Shown here in pieces: positions 26,746 through 35,529 of a stretch of DNA of 36,587 nt. Under the pieces are notes generated by a model that was given only the letters and a program-made list of their open reading frames with translations, was not told where the DNA came from and ran no database searches. Position numbers and translations under genes: made by a program. Each line of letters begins with the position of its first letter. The first letter of the stretch is position 1. Where the stretch lies: NCBI GenBank assembly GCA_016217695.1, contig JACRHE010000062.1, forward strand, positions 1-36,587, read 5' to 3'. This DNA comes from Nitrospirota bacterium (GTDB taxonomy: Bacteria > Nitrospirota > Thermodesulfovibrionia > Thermodesulfovibrionales > UBA6898).

Positions 26746-27232
26746 TCAAAGGCAGTTACAATTTTCCAGCCCATATGTTTTAATTGCCTGATGTGTTCAG
26801 TATCAAGCTGTTTGTTCCGTCTAATTTTGTCAGTCCACCATTTCCTGCGTGTCTGCGGTATCACGTAATACTTACACCCCTCATGCCCATGCCAGAAACA
26901 CCCATGTATAAATATAACAGTTTTAAAGAGCCCGTTGCGCAAATGCCGTTTATGCTTCGACAAGCTCAGCATGAACGGTAAATAATTCAATGTTTTCAAC
27001 ACATGCTCCGTTCTCCCTGAGCCTGTCGAAGGGCAAATTTCAGGTTTGTGCAACAGGCTCTAAACTTCGGAAAAACCAAGTCGGGCTTGCCTGGCAGAGT
27101 CTTGTCATACAGCATGTATCTGAAACCCTTTCCAAACAGATACTTTCTTACAAGAAGTTCCGGTTTTGTATCCTTGCTCCTGATCCTCGACATATTGAAG
27201 CTTCTGGTTTTCTTATCATGAACGTCTGCCAT
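26733..27232 (-). pseudogene. vsr: Very short patch repair endonuclease Vsr, disrupted by a MITE-like insertion
   Basis: 5' part MADVHDKKTRSFNMSRIRSKDTKPELLVRKYLFGKGFRYMLYDKTLPGKPDLVFPKF and 3' part KTVIFIHGCFWHGHEGCKYYVIPQTRRKWWTDKIRRN...GWKIVTAFEC are in different ORFs. Removing 137 bp joins them in frame (120 aa). Confidence 0.92.
26928..27060. mobile_element. 133-bp MITE-like element with terminal inverted repeats and TAAA target duplication
   Basis: Left GAGCCCGTTGCGCAAA, right (rc) GAGCCTGTTGCACAAA (14/16 identical); TAAA at 26924-26927 and 27061-27064; no ORF of its own; internal hairpins. Confidence 0.9.
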
Positions 27233-27261
27233 TTCAAGCTATTTCAGCTATCTTCGTCATA

Positions 27262-28437
27262 TTAAATACTTTCCCTTCGCCTTTCCAACATCCTGCTTGC
27301 CCGTTCGATCTCCTCCGCCAGGATCTTTTCATCCGGCAGTACTGTCTTATATTCTGCAGCAAGAACCTTGTTCTGCAGACCTTCAAGCGCGTAGCGCGCA
27401 ACAGAGTGATCCTTCCGGGCGCAGAGGATCAGCCCCACAGGCGGGTTCTCGCCGGGGTGGGCCCAGTGTTCGCGTGCATAGTTGAGATAAAGGTGCATCT
27501 GTCCCGCATCTGCATGAGTGAACTTGCCGAGCTTGAGGTCGATGATCACCAGGCAGCGCAGGCGGCGATGAAAAAAGAGAAGGTCGACGCGGTACCATTC
27601 GTCGCCTACACGCAGACGCCGCTGCCTCCCAACGAACGTAAAATCACCGCCGAGTTCGAGAAGAAAAGATTCGAGCTGCCGGATGAGGGCCTCTTCAAGA
27701 TCGCTTTCAGAATACTCGTCCCTGAGCCCGAGGAATTCGAGCACAAAAGGATCTTTAATTTCTTCCTCCGGCGTAACAGCATCACCCGGCAAAGGGACAG
27801 AACCCTTTTTGAGCATGGCCGCTTTGTTGCGTGAAAGCGCTGTCCTTTCGTAGAACTGGGAATTGATCTGCCGCTCCAACTGGCGTACTGACCACCCTCC
27901 TCGAAGGGCCTCGTTTTCGTAAAATGACCGGGCTTCGGAGGCCTTCACGGACAGTAGTAAAACATAGTGCGACCATGGAAGCGGAAATCTGTTGGCGATA
28001 TCTTTCAGCGAGAATTTTGCATACGGTGTCTGCATTATTTCATGCGGAGATTCAGGCGGCTGCGTCGGGCAGATTGGCAATTCGGCAGACAGTGTCTGCC
28101 GAATTGGCCAGTTCACATAAAACAGGCGGAAAGTTCGTAGATTACGAAGTGAAAAGCCCCTTCCAAAACGAGAGCTTAGATCAGCAGAAAGCCGTTGCAG
28201 CAACTCTTCCCCATAGAGAGCCCGTTTCTTCCCTCTTTGTTCGTGTTCCACGATTCTTCGCCCAATCTCCCAATAGGTTGCGGTCATAACGGCATTGGTG
28301 GCGCGTACACTAGTCCGGCGTGCCGCTTCGAGAAGTTCGCTTACTCCGGACAGTACAGAATCATATCCTGCCAATGTCCCTGCTTTTGCAGCAACTTTTA
28401 TCTTGTTGTCCATCATGCCTTTAGTCCTATAACTCAT
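27262..28437 (-). CDS. DUF1016 / YhcG-family PD-(D/E)XK nuclease-like protein
   Basis: N-terminal ATYWEIGRRIVEHEQ.GKKRALYGEELLQRLSADLSSRFGRGFSLRNLRTFRLFY; C-terminal nuclease core DLLFFHRRLRCLVIIDLKLGKFTHADAGQMHLYLNY and PVGLILCARKD. Confidence 0.92.
   Translation of the reverse strand: MSYRTKGMMDNKIKVAAKAGTLAGYDSVLSGVSELLEAARRTSVRATNAVMTATYWEIGRRIVEHEQRGKKRALYGEELLQRLSADLSSRFGRGFSLRNLRTFRLFYVNWPIRQTLSAELPICPTQPPESPHEIMQTPYAKFSLKDIANRFPLPWSHYVLLLSVKASEARSFYENEALRGGWSVRQLERQINSQFYERTALSRNKAAMLKKGSVPLPGDAVTPEEEIKDPFVLEFLGLRDEYSESDLEEALIRQLESFLLELGGDFTFVGRQRRLRVGDEWYRVDLLFFHRRLRCLVIIDLKLGKFTHADAGQMHLYLNYAREHWAHPGENPPVGLILCARKDHSVARYALEGLQNKVLAAEYKTVLPDEKILAEEIERASRMLERRRESI
28078..28106. repeat. 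29-nt near-perfect palindrome inside the DUF1016 CDS
   Basis: caattcggcagaca-g-tgtctgccgaattg: 14-bp perfect arms with a 1-nt centre. Confidence 0.85.
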
Positions 28438-28443
28438 CCCATT

Positions 28444-28962
28444 TTACCCCTTTTCCCCAGCCCGCCTAAACCCTATCTTCCCCTTCTTCGTCTCGGGTTG
28501 CGCCATGAGCCCGCGTATCGCATCAAAAACGACTTTGAACTGCGCGTCGTATTTCTTTTCCATCTCAGCTAGTTTACGGGCAAGGTCCTTATGAGTTGCC
28601 AGCATTTCGCGCAACTTGACGAACGCCCGCATTATCGCAATATTGACCTGAACCGCTCTTTCACTGTGAAGCACAGACGCCAACATTGCCACGCCCTGTT
28701 CTGTAAAGACGTATGGAGTATAGCCGCCAAGGTGCTTTCGGGAAGGTATCGCATTTTGCGATACCATAACTTCGATCTCCTGTTCGTTCAGTTGAAACAT
28801 GAAGTCCTCCGGAAATCGTGCCAGGTTCCTTTTTACTTGCTCTCTCAGGCGAATCGGCTTGACTCCGTAAAGAACAGCCAGATCTTTATCAAGCATAACC
28901 TTATGCCCGCGTATCAGGTATATCTTTCCCTCGATGACATCAGCAGGAACCAGCTCTTTCAT
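28444..28962 (-). CDS. ORF6N-domain DNA-binding protein
   Basis: [49 protein letters not shown]...[20 protein letters not shown]. Confidence 0.92.
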   Translation of the reverse strand: MKELVPADVIEGKIYLIRGHKVMLDKDLAVLYGVKPIRLREQVKRNLARFPEDFMFQLNEQEIEVMVSQNAIPSRKHLGGYTPYVFTEQGVAMLASVLHSERAVQVNIAIMRAFVKLREMLATHKDLARKLAEMEKKYDAQFKVVFDAIRGLMAQPETKKGKIGFRRAGEKG

Positions 28963-29207
28963 GTACCCCTCCGCACTATTATCTCCCCTTGAAACATAAA
29001 CATTTATAGCAGCTGCCGTATTTTATCACAGCAGCATAAATTGAGAAAGACGAAATGTACGCCGCCCTTGGGGGCTTGCTCTTTCGAGTCTGAAGGCGTT
29101 GTTCCAAAATCGTCTTTATCATAATTCCAGTATAAAGGAGAACCTCCCCCAAAGAGTGTCCTATGTCAGAGGCTAATTCTAATGCCGCAGTGCGCTATAA
29201 TTTAGCC

Positions 29208-30245
29208 ATGAACAGAGGCATCCTCGAAATCGACGGCGGCTTCGGCGAGGCCGGCGGCCAGATATTAAGGACAGCCCTGAGCCTCTCCTGTCTCCTGGGC
29301 AGACCTTTCCGGATGTTCAATATAAGGAAGGGCCGCGGAAAACCCGGTCTTATGCCGCAGCATCTCACCTGCGTGCGCGCCTTACAGCAGATATCAAAGG
29401 CAAAGGTCTCAGGCGATTCCCATGGCTCCACAGACATTACGTTTGTCCCCTCAGAAACGGAGCCGGGCGAATACGTCTTCGATATACAGACTGCAGGCTC
29501 CACATCGCTTCTCCTGCAGGCGATCCTTCCCCCTCTGGTCTTTGCCAAAGGCAGTTGCAGCATCACCCTGAAAGGAGGGACGCATGTACCTTTCAGCCCT
29601 ACCTTTCAGTACATCAGCGAAGTCTTTATACCTATGCTGCACAGGCTCGGCATCGAGGTCCATGCCCGGATCGAAAGATACGGTTTTTATCCGAAAGGAG
29701 GAGGTGAGATAAGGATAGAGACCATACCTTCAAAATCCGTATCAGCGATCAATCTTCCTGAAAGGGGAGAAATAAGGGAGGTCAGCGGAGTCTCGGGAGT
29801 TGCAAGCCTGCCGATCAGCATAGCAGAGCGCCAAAAAAATTCCATGGTCCGGATCATCTCCGGACACGGCCTGCAAGCTGATATAGAACTGGTCGAAGTC
29901 TCATCTTTCGGCAAGGGGACATTTGTATTTCTCAAACCTGAGGCAGATAATTGCATCGCAGGCTTTTCATCTCCCGGCGAAATCGGGAAGCCTGCAGAAA
30001 AGGTAGGGGGAGAGGCAGCAGCGGAATTCCTGGACTATTTCTTCAGTGGCGCATGCCTTGATCCTCACATATCAGACCAGATTGTCCCATATCTTGCCCT
30101 CGCAAAAGGCTCATCTGCCTTTACCACATCCCGCATTTCAAACCATCTTCTTACAAACCTCTGGCTCATAAGGCAATTCACAGGCACGGAATGTATTGTG
30201 GATGGGGAAAAGGGAAAACCCGGCAGGATCACTCTTTGCTCTTGA
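29208..30245 (+). CDS. rtcA: RNA 3'-terminal phosphate cyclase
   Basis: ILEIDGGFGEAGGQILRTALSLSCLLGRPFRMFNIRKGRGKPGLMPQHL; HVPFSPTFQYI. Alternative upstream start at 29163. Confidence 0.93.
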   Translation: MNRGILEIDGGFGEAGGQILRTALSLSCLLGRPFRMFNIRKGRGKPGLMPQHLTCVRALQQISKAKVSGDSHGSTDITFVPSETEPGEYVFDIQTAGSTSLLLQAILPPLVFAKGSCSITLKGGTHVPFSPTFQYISEVFIPMLHRLGIEVHARIERYGFYPKGGGEIRIETIPSKSVSAINLPERGEIREVSGVSGVASLPISIAERQKNSMVRIISGHGLQADIELVEVSSFGKGTFVFLKPEADNCIAGFSSPGEIGKPAEKVGGEAAAEFLDYFFSGACLDPHISDQIVPYLALAKGSSAFTTSRISNHLLTNLWLIRQFTGTECIVDGEKGKPGRITLCS

Positions 30246-30272
30246 CTCAAAATCAGCAGGCGAATAAAATCA

Positions 30273-30348
30273 TGGTGGGCAGTCGCAGAATCGAACTGCG
30301 GACACGAGGCTTTTCAGGCCTCTGCTCTACCGACTGAGCTAACTGCCC
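30273..30348 (-). tRNA. tRNA-Phe (GAA), CCA encoded
   Basis: Minus strand: GGGCAGT TA GCTC AGTCGGTA GAGC A GAGGC CTGAAAA GCCTC GTGTC CGCAG TTCGATT CTGCG ACTGCCC A CCA. Cloverleaf is consistent, anticodon GAA. Confidence 0.95.
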
Positions 30349-30391
30349 ACGGACTATAAATATACCCGTTAGCTTTTTTAATTGTCAACAG

Positions 30392-31939
30392 ATGAAGGAC
30401 TCTATTATAAAAAAAACAGCGGCATACTTCCCTGCTTTTGTCTCGGGGATACTCGTAATACTTGCCTTTCCAGTATTCGATATATACCTCCTTGCCTGGA
30501 TCGCATTCGTTCCCCTGCTCGTGTCTCTGTGGGGTAAAACCGCCAGGGAGGCATTTCTCTCAGGCTATCTCTTCGGTGTCGTCTCTTTTTTCGGAACCCT
30601 CTACTGGATATATCACTCAGTATCCGTATACGGAAGTATTCCTTTTCCTGTCAGTATCTGCATAGTCTTTCTCCTGTGCTGTTATCTGGGGCTCTTCCCT
30701 GCTCTCTTTGCAGTGCTTTTCCGCTCCATGCTGAAAAAGACAAAACTGCCGGCCCTGCTTATCGCTCCTGTTATCTGGGTTGTCCTTGAATTCCTCCGCT
30801 CCTATGCCCTGACAGGCTTTCCATGGTCAAGTATCGGATACAGCCAGTACCGTTTTCTCCCTGTTATCCAGATATCCGACATAACAGGCATATATGGCGT
30901 CTCTTTCCTTATCCTCGCAATAAACGGCTCTTTCGCAGACCTCTTTTTGCTGAAAAAACGCCTCAGGGAGATGCCTCTCTTCCCGCTTTCCTATTCCATA
31001 ATCGGATTCTCCTCTCTGATCATCCTCCTTGTCGTAACTGCCGGATACGGGATATGGAGGCTCGGACAGGAAAGGGAAGGCCATCCTGTTAAGACAAGCG
31101 TTATCCAGGGGAGTATAGAACAGGACAAGAAATGGGAGCCGGTCTATCAGAATGAAGTCCTTGATATCTACTCCGGTCTTTCACAAAGGGCTGCTGAGAC
31201 ATCTCCACAGCTCATTGTCTGGCCCGAGACCGCTGTCCCTTTTTTCTTTGACTATGATGCCGCAAACACCGGGAACCTGACCCGTCTTCAGGAAGGCCTG
31301 GGTACTCATCTGCTGTTCGGCAGCGTTCTCGTCAAGGAGCGGTCCCTGGAAAAAACGCTTCTTTCGAACAGCGCCGTTCTGCTCGACAAAGGGGGAAAAA
31401 CCATCTATATCTATGATAAACTACATCTGGTTCCCTTTGGAGAATATGTTCCTCTGAGAAGTATTCTTTTTTTCATAGATAAACTCGTAACAGGTATAGG
31501 AGACTATATTCCGGGCAGTTCATATGTCCGGGCAGGAACTGAATTCGGAAGTTTCGGGACCCTGATATGCTATGAGGTCATTTTCCCCGGACTTGTGAGG
31601 AAGTTCTATACGAAAGGCGGCGACTTTATCGTAAACATCACAAATGATGCCTGGTTTGGAAGGACCGCAGGTCCCTATCAGCATTTCAGCATGGCTGTAT
31701 TCCGGGCGATCGAGAACAGAAAGCCCCTGATCCGTGCCGCAAATACCGGGATTTCCGGATTCATCGACAGCAGCGGCAGGATACTCTCAAGGACGGAGCT
31801 GTTCGAGAGGCGGGTTTTAACTGGTACGGTAAAAACGGATAATACGCTGACCTTTTATACAAAATACGGCGACCTCTTCTCGTATCTTTGTATAGTGATA
31901 TTTATTATCCTTTCGATAAATATAAAAGCATGGAGGTAG
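30392..31939 (+). CDS. lnt: Apolipoprotein N-acyltransferase
   Basis: Multiple TM helices followed by a nitrilase domain: LIVWPETAVPFF, YDKLHLVPFGEYVPLR, LICYEVIFPGLVR, NITNDAWFG. Confidence 0.92.
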   Translation: MKDSIIKKTAAYFPAFVSGILVILAFPVFDIYLLAWIAFVPLLVSLWGKTAREAFLSGYLFGVVSFFGTLYWIYHSVSVYGSIPFPVSICIVFLLCCYLGLFPALFAVLFRSMLKKTKLPALLIAPVIWVVLEFLRSYALTGFPWSSIGYSQYRFLPVIQISDITGIYGVSFLILAINGSFADLFLLKKRLREMPLFPLSYSIIGFSSLIILLVVTAGYGIWRLGQEREGHPVKTSVIQGSIEQDKKWEPVYQNEVLDIYSGLSQRAAETSPQLIVWPETAVPFFFDYDAANTGNLTRLQEGLGTHLLFGSVLVKERSLEKTLLSNSAVLLDKGGKTIYIYDKLHLVPFGEYVPLRSILFFIDKLVTGIGDYIPGSSYVRAGTEFGSFGTLICYEVIFPGLVRKFYTKGGDFIVNITNDAWFGRTAGPYQHFSMAVFRAIENRKPLIRAANTGISGFIDSSGRILSRTELFERRVLTGTVKTDNTLTFYTKYGDLFSYLCIVIFIILSINIKAWR

Positions 31940-31940
31940 T

Positions 31941-33048
31941 ATGCATATTCAGTCTGAGTTAAAAGAAGACCTTTCATCCCTCAGGGCCAAGACAGAGGCC
32001 TTAAGAGGTTATCTTTGATGTAACAAAGAAAAAGGAGGCCATAGAAAAGATCTCCCTTGATCTTGCCCTCGAAGAGATATGGTCTTCGCCGGAAAAGAGC
32101 AGGGTACTTCTTAAGGAAAAATCCAGGATCGAGGGCATTGTTGCACCCTTTGAGACTCTCGAAAAAAAGATCTCCTATATCGAGGAATCTATAGGGATCC
32201 TCGAAGAAGAGGGAGGAGACGTCTTTTTAAAAGAGATAAAAAAAGATCTCGAAACCCTGAAGGAAGACATAGAGACCCTTGAACTGCGAAACCTGCTTTC
32301 AGGACCTCTGGACAAAAACAACGCCATCCTCACGATCCATCCGGGAGCAGGCGGAACAGAGAGCCAGGACTGGGCGCAGATACTGATGAGGATGTATCTC
32401 AGATGGGCGGAGAGACACGGATACAAGGTCCAGATTGTGGATCTGCAGCAGGGGGAAGAGGCCGGGATAAAAGGCGCAACGATTATCTTTGAAGGAGATT
32501 ACTCCTTCGGATATCTCAGTGCCGAGGCAGGAGTGCACAGGCTCGTCAGGATTTCCCCCTTTGATGCCAACAAGAGGAGACATACTTCTTTTGCGGCCGT
32601 CATAGTATATCCCGAGGTGGAAGAGGATATAGATATCGAGATACGGGAAGAAGACATCAGGATGGACACCTACCGGGCCTCAGGCGCCGGCGGCCAGCAT
32701 GTCAACAAGACCTCCTCTGCTGTCAGGCTCACCCATATACCGACAGGGCTGATCGTTGCCTGCCAGAACGAAAGGTCCCAGCATAAGAACAAGGCGGTCG
32801 CGATGAAGATCCTGAAGGCAAGGATCTATGACCTTGAACTGAGGGCAAAGGAAAAAAAGATAGAGGATATGGTAGGAGACAAAAAAGATATTGCCTGGGG
32901 AAACCAGATCCGTTCCTATGTGCTTCAGCCCTACAGGCTGGTTAAGGACCACAGGACAGGCCTTGAGATCGGAGACGTTGACTCGGTTCTCGACGGCAGT
33001 ATCGACCGGTTTATAAAGGAGTTCCTTAAGACAAAGGTCAGGAAATAA
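31941..33048 (+). CDS. prfB: Peptide chain release factor 2, expressed via +1 programmed frameshift at codon 26
   Basis: ATG at 31941 (GGAGGT upstream). Frame 1 reads ...EALRGYL-TGA (stop 32016-32018); +1 frame continues DVTKKKEAIEKISLDLALEE...GAGGTESQDWA...GAGGQHVNKT... to 33048. Confidence 0.93.
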
Positions 33049-33094
33049 TAAATCGTGCAACAAATGTTCCTGCAAAAACAATAAAAGTAAACCC

Positions 33095-33169
33095 TGTCAT
33101 TTCGACCGACGGGAGAAATCCTAATCTTACTAGCTGTTGCAGGATTCCTCACAGCTGTGAGGAATGACA
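33095..33169. repeat. Intergenic repeat with terminal TGTCATT/AATGACA and an internal 22-nt perfect palindrome
   Basis: TGTCATTTCGACCGACGGGAGAAATCC...GATTCCTCACAGCTGTGAGGAATGACA; palindrome ATTCCTCACAGCTGTGAGGAAT at 33144-33165. Confidence 0.7.
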
Positions 33170-33236
33170 AAACGATTCTTGATAGAGGCTCAAAGAGGAA
33201 TTTGAGTGAAATTTTACGAAGTTAATAGGAGGGGAG

Positions 33237-34247
33237 ATGATTAAAGAGGCTATCAGTCTGCTGGTCAGTAACATCAGCCTTTCAGAATCCGAAATGGCTG
33301 AATGCATGAAGGAGATAATGGAGGGTAAGGCTACAGACTCTCAGATAGGGGCCTTCCTTACAGCCCTGAGGATCAAGGGAGAGACGGTTGAAGAGATAAC
33401 CGGCGCGGCCCGGATCATGCGTGACAAGGCAGCGCGGATAAAGGCCCCGGAGGGAGTGCTCGACACATGCGGCACAGGCGGAGACATGTCTCATACCTTC
33501 AATATCTCGACAACCACAGCCTTTGTCGTTGCTGCTGCCGGAGTGCCGGTGGCGAAACACGGCAACAGGGCTGTATCCAGCAAATCAGGGAGCGCTGACG
33601 TGCTTGAATCCCTCGGCATAAAGATAGACCTTGCCCCTGAAAAGGTTGAGACCTGCCTCTTTGAGACAGGCTTTGGATTCCTCTTTGCACCTCTATTCCA
33701 CCCGGCAATGAAATATGCGATCGGTCCGAGGCGGGAGATGGGGATACGCACTGTCTTTAATATCCTGGGGCCCCTGACGAATCCTGCTGATGCCAGGCGT
33801 CAGATACTCGGCGTATTCACAAGCAGGCTGACAGAGCCTCTGGCAAAGGTTCTGGGAAATCTCGGAGCAGAAGAGGCGATGGTTGTTCATGGTGAGGATG
33901 GTCTCGATGAGATCACGATATCAGACGGCACAAAGGTATCGTGGCTGAGGCAGGGAACCGTGGAAAACCTTATCTTTTCTCCTGAGGATTTCGGCATAGA
34001 GAGAGGCAGGATCGATGATCTGGTTGGCGGAAGCAAGGATGAAAACGCCAGGGTAACCCTGGAAATCCTTAAAGGAGAAAAAGGCCATAAACGGGATGTG
34101 GTAGTTATAAATTCCGCTGCTGCACTTATGGTCTCCGGCAGGGTGCCGGGCATTGCCGAGGCCGTTGATAAGGCAAAGGAAGCGATCGACTCAGGCGCGG
34201 CCATGGCAAAGCTTGAACAGATAAAAAAGGCAACTAACTCGCTATAG
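33237..34247 (+). CDS. trpD: Anthranilate phosphoribosyltransferase
   Basis: LDTCGTGGDMSHTFNISTTTAFVVAAAGVPVAKHGNRAVSSKSGSADVLESLG; GGGGAGATG start. Confidence 0.95.
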   Translation: MIKEAISLLVSNISLSESEMAECMKEIMEGKATDSQIGAFLTALRIKGETVEEITGAARIMRDKAARIKAPEGVLDTCGTGGDMSHTFNISTTTAFVVAAAGVPVAKHGNRAVSSKSGSADVLESLGIKIDLAPEKVETCLFETGFGFLFAPLFHPAMKYAIGPRREMGIRTVFNILGPLTNPADARRQILGVFTSRLTEPLAKVLGNLGAEEAMVVHGEDGLDEITISDGTKVSWLRQGTVENLIFSPEDFGIERGRIDDLVGGSKDENARVTLEILKGEKGHKRDVVVINSAAALMVSGRVPGIAEAVDKAKEAIDSGAAMAKLEQIKKATNSL

Positions 34248-34272
34248 TTCAGCCCAAAACTGCCTGCAAACA

Positions 34273-35475
34273 ATGACCGACCTATTCAGGATAATCCTGA
34301 CTTTTATCCTAATCCTGCTCCTGCTCAGGAAAAAACTCCATCTGGGATATGTGATGCTCATCGCCTCAGCAGTCCTTTTTTTCCTTTACCGGATGGACAT
34401 CAGGTGGATAAGCCGGACAGTCGGAAAGGCAGTGGCAAATGAGGTTACGCTCAAGCTTCTGCTGGCTCTTTCCCTGATCAGGATTTTCGAGCTCATACTC
34501 AGAGAAAAAGAAGTGCTTTCGAGGATGATGTCAGCTGCGAAGGGTTTTTTCAGGTCCAGAAGGGCAGTCATCATATCCATGCCCATGCTAATAGGCATGC
34601 TGCCTTCTCTGGGCGGGGCATATTTTTCAGCGCCGATGGTGAAAGAGGCGACTACAGGGCTGAAGATGAGTCAGGAAGAGAAGGCCTTCATCAACTACTG
34701 GTTCAGGCATCCATGGGAATATATCCTCCCGCTTTATCCCGGGATCCTTCTTGCCTCAGCAGTCTCTAATATGCCTTTATATACGATCATAGCCGCTAAC
34801 CTGCCGTATGCGCTTGTCTTGCTTTTAACGGGATTCTTTTACAGTATGAGGGGGGTGAGCAGAAAGAATATCCCCGCAGCGTCCGGACAGAGGGATGCCC
34901 TGACAAAGGGTTTGAAAAGCTTTCTGCCGGTCCTGGCTGTGCTCCTCCTGGTTGTTGCCCTCCGCATCGAGCTCCATTATGCCCTGCTTGCCGTCATACT
35001 TCCGCTCATCCTCATGTACCGTTACCGGCTGAAGGATATACTTCGTATAACACGCCACGGATTCGCCCTGGACGTTATTGTCATGATCTTCGGCATAATG
35101 CTTTTTAAGGAGGCGATGGAGGCATCCGGGGCTGTTAAGAACCTCAGCGGTTTTTTTCTTGAAGAGGGTGTCCCTCTCCTGCCAATCGTCTGCCTGCTGC
35201 CTTTTCTGACCGGCCTGCTGACCGGCCTGACAGTGGGGTTTGTCGGAAGCACGTTTCCCCTGCTCATAAGCGTTACAGGCGGCGCATCAATAGCCATGAT
35301 ATCTTTGGCCTTTGCGTCAGGGTTTATAGGGGTTCTTCTTTCTCCGGTGCACCTTTGCCTCGTACTTACAAAGGAGTATTTCAGGGCTGATCTCTGGGGT
35401 ATATACAGGAAGATCGTGCCTTCAAGCCTTGTGATATTCATATCAGCATGCGTCGAATATATATTGCTGCGCTAG
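34273..35475 (+). CDS. DUF401-family integral membrane protein
   Basis: Multiple TM helices; MLIGMLPSLGGAYFSAPMVKEA...NYWFRHPWEYILPLYPGILLAS. Confidence 0.8.
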   Translation: MTDLFRIILTFILILLLLRKKLHLGYVMLIASAVLFFLYRMDIRWISRTVGKAVANEVTLKLLLALSLIRIFELILREKEVLSRMMSAAKGFFRSRRAVIISMPMLIGMLPSLGGAYFSAPMVKEATTGLKMSQEEKAFINYWFRHPWEYILPLYPGILLASAVSNMPLYTIIAANLPYALVLLLTGFFYSMRGVSRKNIPAASGQRDALTKGLKSFLPVLAVLLLVVALRIELHYALLAVILPLILMYRYRLKDILRITRHGFALDVIVMIFGIMLFKEAMEASGAVKNLSGFFLEEGVPLLPIVCLLPFLTGLLTGLTVGFVGSTFPLLISVTGGASIAMISLAFASGFIGVLLSPVHLCLVLTKEYFRADLWGIYRKIVPSSLVIFISACVEYILLR

Positions 35476-35529
35476 GGCATATGTGACTGATTTATGCTAT
35501 ATTTATATGAAATCACGGGGAAAAATTAA

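Noticed and set aside
26733-27053. 106-aa ORF as an independent gene (MHKPEICPSTGSGRTEHVLK...MLSLSKHKRH...)
   Set aside because: Its N-terminus is translated MITE sequence; the C-terminus is the 3' half of vsr.
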